A program made the translations under genes and the position numbers. 64,000 nt of DNA from JAMXLO01 sp963812475 (GTDB lineage: Bacteria; Pseudomonadota; Alphaproteobacteria; Acetobacterales; Acetobacteraceae), in the NCBI GenBank assembly GCA_963812475.1, contig CAWEVI010000036.1, positions 178,969 through 242,968 of the forward strand. Direction: 5' to 3'. The notes beneath the pieces were generated by a model that was given only the letters and a program-made list of their open reading frames with translations, made no database searches and was not told the origin of the DNA. Of this stretch, positions 41,965-50,220 are shown in pieces. Positions within the stretch are counted from its first letter, which is position 1, and each line of letters starts with the position of its first letter.

Positions 41965-43140
41965 TCAGGTCTTCGGCGCACGCGCGCGCACCGCCTTCTC
42001 GTTCACGTCGACGCCCCAACCGGGACCCGTCGGCAGCACGAATTCGCCGTTCTCGATGGTGGGAACCGTGACATAGAACTCGTCCCTCCAGGGGGCGCTG
42101 TCGATGTCGATCTCCATGACGCGGAAATTGGGCACGATGGCGCTGTATGTGGCGCTGATCGCGCTGCACAGATGGCCGTAGAAGTTGTGCGGTGCAACGT
42201 TGATCTCGTACACATCGGCCATCGATGCGATCTTCAGCGATTCATTCAGCCCGTTCCAGATCACATCGACGATGGCGACATCGGTGGCGTAGTTGTCGAA
42301 GAAAGGCTTGAACTCGCGGCGGCCGTGCAGCGTTTCGCAGGACGCGATCGGACAGTGCGCACCTCGCTTGATTTCCGCCAGCGCCTGCGCGTCGTGCGTG
42401 TCGATCTCCAGCCAGGTCAGATTGATCGGTGCGACCGCGTCGGCGATGCGCTTAAAGCCTTCGGTCTTGAAGTTGAAGTTGATGTCGAGATGGATGCCCA
42501 TGTCGGGCCCCACAGCGGCGCGGATCGCAGTCAGTTGCTCGGTCAGGCCGCGCAGCAGCCTGTTGTCCCAGTTCAGCTCGGGCCAGCCTGGCGTGCGGCC
42601 AAAGCCAGGCACGTATGACGCGAGCCTGTCATCCTGGATCGGGATGATGTTGGTCTTCAGTGCCCGGAACCCGAGCCGCTTCACCTCCTCGGCATGGCGC
42701 GCGAGGTCGTCGTAACTGTTCAGTGGCGGCACGCCCATCAACTGCGCGCTGCGCACGCGGTAGGTGCCGAAATGCGACCAATAGACCGGGATACGATCGC
42801 GGATCGGACCGCCGAACAGAGCGCAGACCGGCACGCCGTAGGCCTTACCGGTCACATCGAGCAGCGCGTTCTCGATCGCCGCGATCGCCTGTTGGTTGAT
42901 GCCGCCGCGCGACTGCCGGGTCAGCACATGAAGATGCTGGGTAACCTGCTCATAGCGGCGCGGATCCTTGCCGATCAGCACGGGCGACAAGCCACGGATC
43001 ACATCAGACAGGCCGACTGAGCCGAAGCTTTCGTTGAACTCCGACCAGCCGATGATGCCGTCGTCGGTGGTGATCTTGAGGAAGGAGAACATGCGCCAGC
43101 CGGCATCGGCCTGCAGTGTCTCGACGCGCTCGATCTTCAT
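41965..43140 (-). CDS. Enolase-superfamily sugar-acid dehydratase (mandelate racemase/MLE type)
   Basis: A 391-aa TIM-barrel enzyme. Metal ligands are expected at HLDINFNF (Asp), TWLEIDTHD (Glu) and ASCETLHG (Glu); the general-base His is in NVAPHNFYGHL. RALKTNI contributes the Lys region. These features fit acid-sugar dehydratases acting on an aldonate-like substrate. The ATG at 43140 is preferred over one four codons upstream. It follows the permease genes of a CUT1 transporter on the same strand, which indicates that the imported compound is the substrate. Confidence 0.87.
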   Translation of the reverse strand: MKIERVETLQADAGWRMFSFLKITTDDGIIGWSEFNESFGSVGLSDVIRGLSPVLIGKDPRRYEQVTQHLHVLTRQSRGGINQQAIAAIENALLDVTGKAYGVPVCALFGGPIRDRIPVYWSHFGTYRVRSAQLMGVPPLNSYDDLARHAEEVKRLGFRALKTNIIPIQDDRLASYVPGFGRTPGWPELNWDNRLLRGLTEQLTAIRAAVGPDMGIHLDINFNFKTEGFKRIADAVAPINLTWLEIDTHDAQALAEIKRGAHCPIASCETLHGRREFKPFFDNYATDVAIVDVIWNGLNESLKIASMADVYEINVAPHNFYGHLCSAISATYSAIVPNFRVMEIDIDSAPWRDEFYVTVPTIENGEFVLPTGPGWGVDVNEKAVRARAPKT

Positions 43141-43159
43141 GCAATGCCCCATAAAAGTT

Positions 43160-43208
43160 CACCACAAAGACACGAAGACACAAAGCTGACCTTCGTGGCT
43201 TCGTGGTG
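43160..43208. terminator. Stem-loop between dehydratase and permease genes
   Basis: An 18-base left arm starting CACCACAAAG pairs with an 18-base right arm ending TCGTGGTG (43191-43208) at 16 of 18 positions. It resembles a widespread intergenic repeat and may attenuate transcription into the dehydratase gene. Confidence 0.5.
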
Positions 43209-43214
43209 CTTTTT

Positions 43215-44135
43215 CTATTCTTTCACTGCCCCCGTCATCGACGACACGTAGTACTCGACAAAGAACGAGTAGATCAGCGCCACCGGCACCGAACCGAGTA
43301 GCGAACCGGCCATCAGGGCGCCCCACTGGTAAACGTCGCCGGTCACCAACTCGGTCAGGATCGCCACCGGCACCGTCTTCCTGTCGGTCGACTGGATGAA
43401 GGCGAGCGCATAGATGAACTCGTTCCACGACAGCGTGAACGCGAAGATGCCCGCCGAGATCAAGCCCGGCACGGCCAGGGGCAAGGTGATCCGCCGCAGG
43501 ATCTGCAACCGTGAGGCGCCGTCGATCAGCGCGCATTCTTCCAGCTCGTACGGGATCGATTTGAAGTAACCGATCAGCAGCCAGGTGCAGAACGGCACCA
43601 GGAAGGTCGGATACGTCAGGATCAGCGCCACCGGATTGTCGAACAGCCCGAACTGATAGATCAGCGTGGCGAGCGGAATGAACAGGATCGACGGCGGCAC
43701 CAGGTACGCAAGGTAGATCGCCAGGCCGGCATGCTGCGCACCCTTGAAGCGCAGGCGTTCGATCGCATAGGCGCAGAGCACGCTGGAGAATACCGACAGG
43801 ACGGTGGATGCGATGGCGATGGTCATGGTGGTCGTCAGCCAGCGCGGATAGTTGGTTTCGAACAGCAGCACCTCGATGTTGTGCAGCGTCGGCGAATAAA
43901 TCCAGAACGGGTTGAATTCCTTGTAGTCGTACATCTCGAAGTCGGGTTTGAACGAGGTAACCACCATCCAGTAGAACGGGAACAGCAGCACGATCACGAA
44001 CAGCGCGAGCGGGATATAGATCGTAACAGTGCGGCGCAGGCCGGAATCCCACGACATGCGCTCCGGTACATCGACCGTGCGGCCGGCCAGGGCCTCCACC
44101 TCGACTGGCGCGTTTGGAACGAAGGTGTCAGTCAT
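43215..44135 (-). CDS. ABC transporter permease (CUT1, MalG-like)
   Basis: A 306-aa inner-membrane protein with six predicted helices and a hydrophilic N-terminus of about 55 residues. The EAA loop that contacts the ATPase is EECALIDGASRLQILRRITLP. FYWMVVTSFKP near the first helix is typical of MalG-type subunits. The ATG at 44135 overlaps the end of the MalF-like gene by 8 bases, so the two permeases are made in equal amounts. Confidence 0.93.
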   Translation of the reverse strand: MTDTFVPNAPVEVEALAGRTVDVPERMSWDSGLRRTVTIYIPLALFVIVLLFPFYWMVVTSFKPDFEMYDYKEFNPFWIYSPTLHNIEVLLFETNYPRWLTTTMTIAIASTVLSVFSSVLCAYAIERLRFKGAQHAGLAIYLAYLVPPSILFIPLATLIYQFGLFDNPVALILTYPTFLVPFCTWLLIGYFKSIPYELEECALIDGASRLQILRRITLPLAVPGLISAGIFAFTLSWNEFIYALAFIQSTDRKTVPVAILTELVTGDVYQWGALMAGSLLGSVPVALIYSFFVEYYVSSMTGAVKE

Positions 44136-45093
44136 TGGCTTCGCCCTGCTGCCACTTGCGCCGGCCGACCCCGAAGAAGCACAGCAGCGTTGCACCGATC
44201 AGGAAGGGAATCATCGACACCGCGATGGCCGCGCCTTCGCCGAGTTGTGCCCCGGGGATGGCGCGCTGGAACGCGAGTGTCGCCATCAGGTGCGTGGTGT
44301 TGAACGGTCCGCCGCGGGTGATCGCATAGACCAGTTGGAAGTCGGAGAACGTGAACAGCACGGACAGCGTCAACGCCACCGCAAGGATCGGCATCAGCAG
44401 CGGAACGGTGATGCGGCGAAATCTCTGCCAACCGGTCGCGCCATCCAGCAACGCCGCCTCGTAAAGCGACGGGGAAATGGTCTGCAGCCCGGCCAGCAGC
44501 GTGATCGCCACGAACGGGATACCGCGCCAGATGTTGGCCACAATCAGCGACCAGCGCGCCGGCCATGGCGTGCCGAGGAAGTTGATGTAAGTGTCGCGCA
44601 GGTGCAGCACGTCCACGATCACGAACGAGATGATGGAGAATTGCGGCGAATAGATCCACCACCATGCGATTGCCGACAGCACGGTCGGCACGATCCAGGG
44701 CAGCAGCACGATGGCGCGGATGAACGCCTTGAACGGGATGTGGTGGTTCAGCAGCAGCGCCAGCCATAGCCCAAGGGCAAACTTTCCGACGGTCGCCACC
44801 GACGTGTAGAAGATCGTGTTGGTCACCGACATCCAGAAGATCGGGTCGTCTGACAGCTCGATGAAGTTGTCGAGGCCGATGAACTTGCCCGGCTGGCCGA
44901 TCGTCGTGTCAGTGAGCGACAGCCAGACGCCCAGGCCAAGCGGATAGGTCAGGAATACCACCAGCAGGCCGATCGTCGGCAGCATGCAGAGGAACACCAG
45001 GAACGACTTGTTGTCGAACAGCCGTGTTACCCAGCCGTCGGGCTTGCGGACGAACTGGAGGTGTTGGAGGCCTACGTCGACGGTTGCGTCCAT
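44128..45093 (-). CDS. ABC transporter permease (CUT1, MalF/UgpA-like)
   Basis: A 321-aa inner-membrane protein with six predicted helices. The EAA loop is YEAALLDGATGWQRFRRITVP. The first helix (FLVFLCMLPTIGLLVVFLTYPLG) and VNFLG-type periplasmic loop are family-like. It forms the heterodimeric channel with the downstream permease. It begins 76 bases after the binding-protein gene, with a strong hairpin between them. Confidence 0.93.
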   Translation of the reverse strand: MDATVDVGLQHLQFVRKPDGWVTRLFDNKSFLVFLCMLPTIGLLVVFLTYPLGLGVWLSLTDTTIGQPGKFIGLDNFIELSDDPIFWMSVTNTIFYTSVATVGKFALGLWLALLLNHHIPFKAFIRAIVLLPWIVPTVLSAIAWWWIYSPQFSIISFVIVDVLHLRDTYINFLGTPWPARWSLIVANIWRGIPFVAITLLAGLQTISPSLYEAALLDGATGWQRFRRITVPLLMPILAVALTLSVLFTFSDFQLVYAITRGGPFNTTHLMATLAFQRAIPGAQLGEGAAIAVSMIPFLIGATLLCFFGVGRRKWQQGEAND

Positions 45094-45126
45094 TTCTCTC
45101 CGCGGGTCTTTGTCCCGCCCCTGGGG

Positions 45127-45159
45127 TTGGGGCGCCGCCGACTATCGACGGCGCCCCAA
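45127..45159 (-). terminator. Attenuating hairpin after the binding-protein gene
   Basis: A perfect 11-bp inverted repeat, TTGGGGCGCCG / CGGCGCCCCAA with an 11-base loop, lies 10 bases past the binding-protein stop and upstream of the permease genes. There is no U-tract, so partial termination or mRNA protection is more likely than a full stop. Confidence 0.65.
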
Positions 45160-45169
45160 GCGTTACGCA

Positions 45170-46516
45170 TCAGGCATTCTTGTAGTACCGCTCGGCCTGC
45201 TTTGCTGCCTGCTTCGCCGCCGCTTCCGGGGTGGCATTGCCGGACACGACAGAGGCGAACATGTCCACGACGGTGTAGTTGGCGATCACCGCACCCGAAG
45301 CGGCGCTGATCGGCCCTTTGTAGCCGTCGTAGAACGGCGAATCCAACGCCGATGAGAACGGCGCCAGCTTCGGATCCGCCTGCCAGAACTTCATCTGGCT
45401 GTACGCCTTGAGTGACTGGCACCAATAACCGATGCAGTTCGAAAGCCACGGGCCATACTGGTCGGCCTCCATCATGAAGCGCAGGTACTCTTTGGCTGCG
45501 TTCGGATACTTGCTGTGCTTGAACAGCATCGCGTTCATCGGCGCCGCGGATTGCGGCCTGCGCTTCGAGAGCCCGAACGGCGTATCCTGATGATAGGTGT
45601 CGGCCGCCATCGCCTGCAGCTTTGGATCCGGCGAGTTCTTCAGTACGTAGTAAATTGACACGCCGTTGAACGTCATGCCGATCTGACCGGCCGCATAGGC
45701 CTGGTTGTTGCCGGCGTCGTTCCAGGTCAGCGTGCCGGGGATCATCGTCTTCTGAAGTTCCGTGGCATATTTGATCGCGTCGATCGTGGCCTTCGAGTCG
45801 AGCGCGATCTTGCCATTCTCGTCCACCACATAGGCATTGTGCGACCATAGCAGCCACTCGGAGTAGCCGTTGGCGTCACCGAGCGCGTGGCCGAGCGACA
45901 TGCCGAACGGATGGCCGGCCTTCTGCAGTTTCTGGCAGAGCGTAAGGAATCCCTCGTGATCGTTCGGGATCTTGTCGTATCCGACTTCATTCACCCACGA
46001 CTTGCGATACACCACCGGGCCGGTGCCGCCGCCGATTGGAATGCCGATCCAGTCCTTGGTCTTCCACTTCTGGCCGTAGAGCAGTGCAAGGTCGTACCAG
46101 CCGCCATACTTGGCCCCGAGGTAGTCGGCGAGATCGGTCAGGTCTACCAGCTTCGAGGCATAGATATGCGGATCGGAGCCGAAGCTGATCACGATGTCCG
46201 AGCCGGCGCCGGTGTTGGCGATCACGGCGAGCTGCGGACGCAGATCCTCCCAGCTCACGAAATCCACCTTCACATCCACGCCGGTGGTCTCGATGAACTT
46301 CTTGGTGTTGGACTTCCAGAACACCTCGTCCGGGTCGATGAACTTGGCAGGCCGCAGCACGTGCAGGGACGCGCCCTTTTCGATCGGGAATTCGGGCGCC
46401 TTCACGTCCGCCGTCGGAACGTCGTCAACCGCCGCTCGTGCCCCGATGATCGGGATCGACGCCGCCCCCAACGCAGCCGCGCCAAGGGCCAGGGAATCAC
46501 GCCGCGTGATGGTCAT
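45170..46516 (-). CDS. ABC transporter substrate-binding protein (CUT1)
   Basis: A 448-aa periplasmic protein with a twin-arginine-type leader (TRRDSLALGAAALGAAS..ARA, cleavage near residue 28). Extracellular solute-binding family 1 features include DIVISFGSDPHIYASKLVDLTDLADYLG and YRKSWVNEVGYDKIPNDHEGF, and the C-terminal KQAAKQAERYYKN. Export by Tat suggests folding before transport. GGAGGAAA precedes the ATG at 46516. It delivers an unidentified substrate, probably a sugar acid or polyol derivative, to the two permeases. Confidence 0.92.
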   Translation of the reverse strand: MTITRRDSLALGAAALGAASIPIIGARAAVDDVPTADVKAPEFPIEKGASLHVLRPAKFIDPDEVFWKSNTKKFIETTGVDVKVDFVSWEDLRPQLAVIANTGAGSDIVISFGSDPHIYASKLVDLTDLADYLGAKYGGWYDLALLYGQKWKTKDWIGIPIGGGTGPVVYRKSWVNEVGYDKIPNDHEGFLTLCQKLQKAGHPFGMSLGHALGDANGYSEWLLWSHNAYVVDENGKIALDSKATIDAIKYATELQKTMIPGTLTWNDAGNNQAYAAGQIGMTFNGVSIYYVLKNSPDPKLQAMAADTYHQDTPFGLSKRRPQSAAPMNAMLFKHSKYPNAAKEYLRFMMEADQYGPWLSNCIGYWCQSLKAYSQMKFWQADPKLAPFSSALDSPFYDGYKGPISAASGAVIANYTVVDMFASVVSGNATPEAAAKQAAKQAERYYKNA

Positions 46517-46634
46517 TTGGTGGTTTCCTCCATTGCCGGTCGTCTGCGGCCAGGACCCTTGCGACCGGGAAGTCAAAGGTCCGAATGGCTGCATATTCCG
46601 CCACGGCGTGTGTCGCGTAAAGCGGCCGGGCGCC

Positions 46635-47693
46635 TCAGTTGGCAAACCGCAGGCCGGTGCCGGCATCGAATAGATGCACCAGCGACGGGTCGGGGGTGAT
46701 GCGGATCGTCTCGCCCGGTTTGGCCGACACACGCTCGCGGAAGGCGCAGAGCACCGAGGCGCCGGCGAACTCGGCCAGCACCTGCGTCTCCGAGCCGGTC
46801 GGCTCCACCACGTGCACGGTGGCGGCCACACCATTCGGATCCAACTGGAAATGCTCGGGGCGCACCCCGTAAACCGTCGGCCTGCCGTCCGAGCCATTCG
46901 GCTCGCGCGGCAGCGGCAGCGCCTCGCCGCCGTCGGCACGGAAGTTGCCGCCCTCGATCCTGCCCTTCAGGAAGTTCATTGCCGGCGAGCCGATGAACCC
47001 CGCCACGAACAGGTTATTCGGACGATCATACAGTTCGAGCGGCGCGCCGATCTGCTCCACGTTGCCGCCGTTCATCACCACGATCTTGTCGGCCATCGTC
47101 ATGGCCTCGATCTGATCGTGGGTGACATAGACAGTCGTGGTGGTGAGCCGCTGATGCAGTTCCTTGATCTCCGCACGCATCGCGACCCGCAGCTTCGCGT
47201 CGAGGTTGGATAGCGGTTCGTCGAATAGGAACACCCGGGGGTCGCGCACGATCGCGCGGCCCATCGCGACGCGCTGACGCTGGCCGCCGGATAGCTGGCG
47301 CGGATAGCGGTTGAGATACGGCGTCAGGCCGAGGATCTGGGCGGCGCGGGCAACCTGCTGTTCGATCAGCGTCTTCGGCACCTTTGCCAGGCTGAGCGAG
47401 AACGCCATGTTGTCGCGCACGGTCATGTGCGGATAGAGCGCATAGTTCTGGAACACCATGGCGATGTCGCGCTCTTTCGGCGCGACATTGTTCACCACGC
47501 GGTCGCCGATGGCGATCTCGCCTGCGGTGACGTTCTCCAGCCCTGCGATCATGCGCAGCAGCGTCGATTTGCCGCAGCCGGATGGGCCGACGAGGATGAC
47601 GAACTCGCCATCGTCGATCTCGACGTTGACGCCGTGCAGCACCTCGGTTGAACCGAAGATCTTGCGGACGTTCCGAATGGAAACGCTGGCCAT
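46635..47693 (-). CDS. ABC transporter ATP-binding protein (UgpC/MsmK type)
   Basis: A 352-aa CUT1 ATPase. Walker A is GPSGCGKST (about 37-45), the signature is LSGGQRQRVAMGRA, Walker B is FLFDEPLSNLDAKLR, and the switch His is in YVTHDQIEAM. The C-terminal TOBE domain includes YGVRPEHFQLD. It powers the neighbouring transporter. It lies between the TPP-enzyme gene and the binding-protein gene, all on the minus strand. Confidence 0.95.
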   Translation of the reverse strand: MASVSIRNVRKIFGSTEVLHGVNVEIDDGEFVILVGPSGCGKSTLLRMIAGLENVTAGEIAIGDRVVNNVAPKERDIAMVFQNYALYPHMTVRDNMAFSLSLAKVPKTLIEQQVARAAQILGLTPYLNRYPRQLSGGQRQRVAMGRAIVRDPRVFLFDEPLSNLDAKLRVAMRAEIKELHQRLTTTTVYVTHDQIEAMTMADKIVVMNGGNVEQIGAPLELYDRPNNLFVAGFIGSPAMNFLKGRIEGGNFRADGGEALPLPREPNGSDGRPTVYGVRPEHFQLDPNGVAATVHVVEPTGSETQVLAEFAGASVLCAFRERVSAKPGETIRITPDPSLVHLFDAGTGLRFAN

Positions 47694-47708
47694 GCTTCTC
47701 CCTAACCG

Positions 47709-47793
47709 TCATGGCCGGGCTTGGCGCGGCCACCCACGTCTTTTTATAGCGCGCGTCCCAAAATCGTGGATGGTCGGCCTTCGCCGGCCATGA
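47709..47793. repeat. Family A palindromes between TPP-enzyme and ATPase genes
   Basis: ATGGCCGGGC...CGGCCA at 47709-47727 and GGCCTTCGCCGGCCAT at about 47773-47791 are variants of the TGGCCGGG element. They may lower read-through from the TPP-enzyme gene. Confidence 0.5.
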
Positions 47794-47833
47794 CGCGCGA
47801 CGAGCGGCGGGCAACTGCCCGCCACAAGTACCT

Positions 47834-49459
47834 CTAGAACTTCGAAACCCGCGTCTCCTTTGCGGTGATGAACTCGAGCAGCGCCGGCTTGCCCTGCTGC
47901 GTCTGCTCGATGCCGCGCTGGATCGCCGCCTTGATCTGGCCGGGATCAGTCACGCGCTCGCCATAGCCGCCGAACGCCTTCGCCATGTCGGCGTAGTTGC
48001 CCGAGATGTCGGTGGACCGGTACTTCTCGGTCGATACCGGCATCACCTTCAGTTCGATCGCCATGGAGAAGTTGTTCATCAGGCAGGACAGGATGGGGAT
48101 GCGTTCGCGCACCGCCGTCTCGAAATCCATGCCGGTGAAGCCGATCGCCGCATCGCCCCAGAAGTTGATGCAGAGCTTGTCAGGTTTTGCCAGCTTCGCC
48201 CCCATCGCCAGGCCCAGCCCCATGCCAAGCTGTGTGGTCTTGCCCCAGCCGATATACGACATCGGCTCGGTGGAGACCCAGAACGGCGATATCTGATCGC
48301 GTGGGCTGCCGGCGTCGTGGGTGATGATCGTGTTGTTCGGGTCGGTGCCCTGCATCAGTTCCCAGATCACGCGATACGGGCTGATCGGCGCCTCGTTTGA
48401 ATCGAGCAGCGGCTTCCACTGCGCCATCCACTCGGCGCGGACCGCGGTGATCTCGCGCACAACTTCGCCGGTGTCGCGGTTCGACTTGATGGACTGCTTC
48501 AACTCGCCGATCAGCGCATCGAGCGTCAACGCCGCGTCGCCGACCAGGCCCACCGCAGCCGGAACGTCCTTGTTGAGATGGTTCGGGTCAAGCGTCGCGT
48601 GGATGAATTTCTTCCCCTTCGGGAACTTGATGCCGAAGTTGGTCTCGGTGAACGAGCAGCCGATGCCGATGATCAGGTCCGCATTGGTGACGAAGTGGTG
48701 CACCGTCTGCGGCACCGCGTTGCCACCCGAACCGAGCGATAGCGGGTGGTTCTCGGGGAACGAGCTTTTGCCGCCGAGACTGGTGGTGACCGGCGCGCCG
48801 AGCAGTTCGGCGAAGGTGCGAAGCTGCGGCCACGCCTCGGCCCACTGCACGCCGGTGCCGGCGTAGATCACCGGCCGCTTGGCCGCCAGGATCGCCGCGG
48901 CGGCCTTGCGAATGTCGGCCGGGTCGGGCGCATAGCGCACGTGGCTGATCGGCGTGTAGTCGAGATCGCCGATCTCCTCGCCCCAGATGTCGGTCGGGAT
49001 TTCCACGATCGCCGGACCGCTGCGGCCGTTGCGCAGGTTGTTGAACGCGCGCCGCATGGCGTTGGTGATTTCTCCCGGCACGATCACATGCTCGGCGATC
49101 TTCGCCACGCCGCGCATCTCGCGCGACGCGCTGAAGTTGGGATCGATACCGGCGATGCGCCGTGGGTAGCCCTGCGGGATGACCAGCAGCGGCACGGACT
49201 CACTGTAGGACTGGGCGACGCCGCCATAGGCGTTCTCGCTGCCCGGGCCGTGCTGCATGCAGAAGGCGCCGATCTTCCGGCCGGACGTGACGCGCGAGAT
49301 CGCGTCCGCCATGTGGATCCCGATGCGCTCCTGACGCACGATGACGGGACGGATATCGGCAGCCGCGGCGTACTCCAGAAGGTGGTTGACCGGGTAGCCG
49401 CAGAGGATCTCGATCCCCTCGCGCTTCATGATTTCAGCAACTGCCTGCCCGACCTTCAT
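47834..49459 (-). CDS. Thiamine-pyrophosphate enzyme, acetolactate-synthase-like
   Basis: A 541-aa three-domain TPP enzyme. The cofactor-activating Glu is in VRQERIGIHMADA, and the pyrophosphate/metal site is WGDAAIGFTGMDFETAVRERIPILSCLMNN, with Ala in place of the usual Gly of GDG. The middle domain has PVIYAGTGVQWAEAW. It could decarboxylate or ligate a 2-oxoacid produced by the dehydratase route; the exact reaction is unknown. The ATG at 49459 overlaps the stop of the toxin remnant as ATGA, so it follows the tacA locus without a visible break. Confidence 0.85.
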   Translation of the reverse strand: MKVGQAVAEIMKREGIEILCGYPVNHLLEYAAAADIRPVIVRQERIGIHMADAISRVTSGRKIGAFCMQHGPGSENAYGGVAQSYSESVPLLVIPQGYPRRIAGIDPNFSASREMRGVAKIAEHVIVPGEITNAMRRAFNNLRNGRSGPAIVEIPTDIWGEEIGDLDYTPISHVRYAPDPADIRKAAAAILAAKRPVIYAGTGVQWAEAWPQLRTFAELLGAPVTTSLGGKSSFPENHPLSLGSGGNAVPQTVHHFVTNADLIIGIGCSFTETNFGIKFPKGKKFIHATLDPNHLNKDVPAAVGLVGDAALTLDALIGELKQSIKSNRDTGEVVREITAVRAEWMAQWKPLLDSNEAPISPYRVIWELMQGTDPNNTIITHDAGSPRDQISPFWVSTEPMSYIGWGKTTQLGMGLGLAMGAKLAKPDKLCINFWGDAAIGFTGMDFETAVRERIPILSCLMNNFSMAIELKVMPVSTEKYRSTDISGNYADMAKAFGGYGERVTDPGQIKAAIQRGIEQTQQGKPALLEFITAKETRVSKF

Positions 49460-49860
49460 CGCTCACGTTCCCTCTGTTTGGGGGTTGCTCTCCACCAGCG
49501 GTCCGACCGTGTGCAGCCAGGACGCCCTGTGCGGTCAGGGTAGGACCCGCGCCGACCGGTGGCAACGGGTGGGGCGATACCTCGACGCACCGCCAATTGG
49601 CCGAGCAACAGAAGAGATACGGGATCGGGCGCATTGCGTTGAAGCGATCCCGGCAGCGCGACGCGCGCAACCGACGCGGTGGACAGCGCATAGTACGCGA
49701 TCACCCGGCCGTTTTCCGCTATCACGAATGTCCGTGAGTCGCCGGTCTCCTGGTTCCGCATGGCGCGGTCGCCGAGCCAGGCATCGTGCGCTGGATTCCC
49801 ACGGCTGGAGGCGCCGAGGCCGTGCGTCTGATCGAGGGGGTCGATCGCGCGGCCGGTCAC
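49456..49860 (-). pseudogene. TacT-like GNAT toxin remnant
   Basis: From a GTG at 49860 that overlaps the antitoxin stop (GTGA), the frame encodes the N-terminal half of a DUF1778-linked GNAT toxin. NPAHDAWLGDRAMRNQETGD, SRTFVIAENGRVIAYYAL and LQRNAPDPVSLLLLGQLAV are clear matches to that family. After QLAV the sequence becomes unrelated (Arg/Pro/Gly-rich), with no acetyl-CoA-binding Q/RxxGxG/A motif or C-terminal domain, and stops after 134 aa where about 165 are expected. It is therefore probably inactive. It abuts the TPP-enzyme start. Confidence 0.75.
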
Positions 49861-50150
49861 ACCTGCCGCTGCCCCCCGGCAAGCAGTGCCACGAGCGCGG
49901 CGTTGGGCTCCTCGTCGGGTGGCGCGTCGAGCAGCGCCATCAGTGTATTCCAACCCTTATTCGTGCTGATCTCGAACACGCGCGGAGACACCAGAACATC
50001 CTTGGCTGCCCGGCCAGCTCTGCTGACCAAGAAGTCAGTCACTGTTGTATGACGCATTTGAGCGGCATTGCTGAGCAGCGATTTGGTGGCCGGCGACAGG
50101 CGCACTTCAAGTCGCTCGGTCTTCGCCTGGTGCTGGCGCGCGCGGGCCAT
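49857..50150 (-). CDS. DUF1778 (TacA-like) antitoxin
   Basis: A 97-aa protein. The N-terminal ribbon-helix-helix DNA-binding part includes KTERLEVRLSPATKSLLSNA and TVTDFLVSRAGRAAKDVL. The C-terminal part, PRVFEISTNKGWNTLMALLDAP, is the toxin-binding segment. These antitoxins repress their own promoter and neutralise the GNAT toxin. The reading frame is intact although the toxin next to it is broken. I chose the ATG at 50150; one at 50177 adds nine residues. A perfect inverted repeat lies in its promoter. Confidence 0.88.
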   Translation of the reverse strand: MARARQHQAKTERLEVRLSPATKSLLSNAAQMRHTTVTDFLVSRAGRAAKDVLVSPRVFEISTNKGWNTLMALLDAPPDEEPNAALVALLAGGQRQV

Positions 50151-50187
50151 GGAGCAATCCGTGACCACGGTACGCAACGATCCTGCT

Positions 50188-50220
50188 GTCCGGATATCGT
50201 CCGGACCCAGAGCGGGTCAA
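50188..50220 (-). promoter_or_regulatory. Candidate tacA promoter with inverted repeat
   Basis: On the minus strand TTGACC (50220-50215) and TATCCG (50196-50191) are 18 bases apart. Within this span GTCCGGA (50188-50194) and TCCGGAC (50200-50206) form a perfect 7-bp inverted repeat with a 5-base spacer, a plausible TacA operator. Confidence 0.5.

Noticed and set aside
49535..49882. Alternative frame over the toxin remnant as a rescued C-terminus
   Set aside because: I read all three minus frames after QLAV. None gives a convincing acetyl-CoA-binding motif, so a simple frameshift does not restore the toxin.
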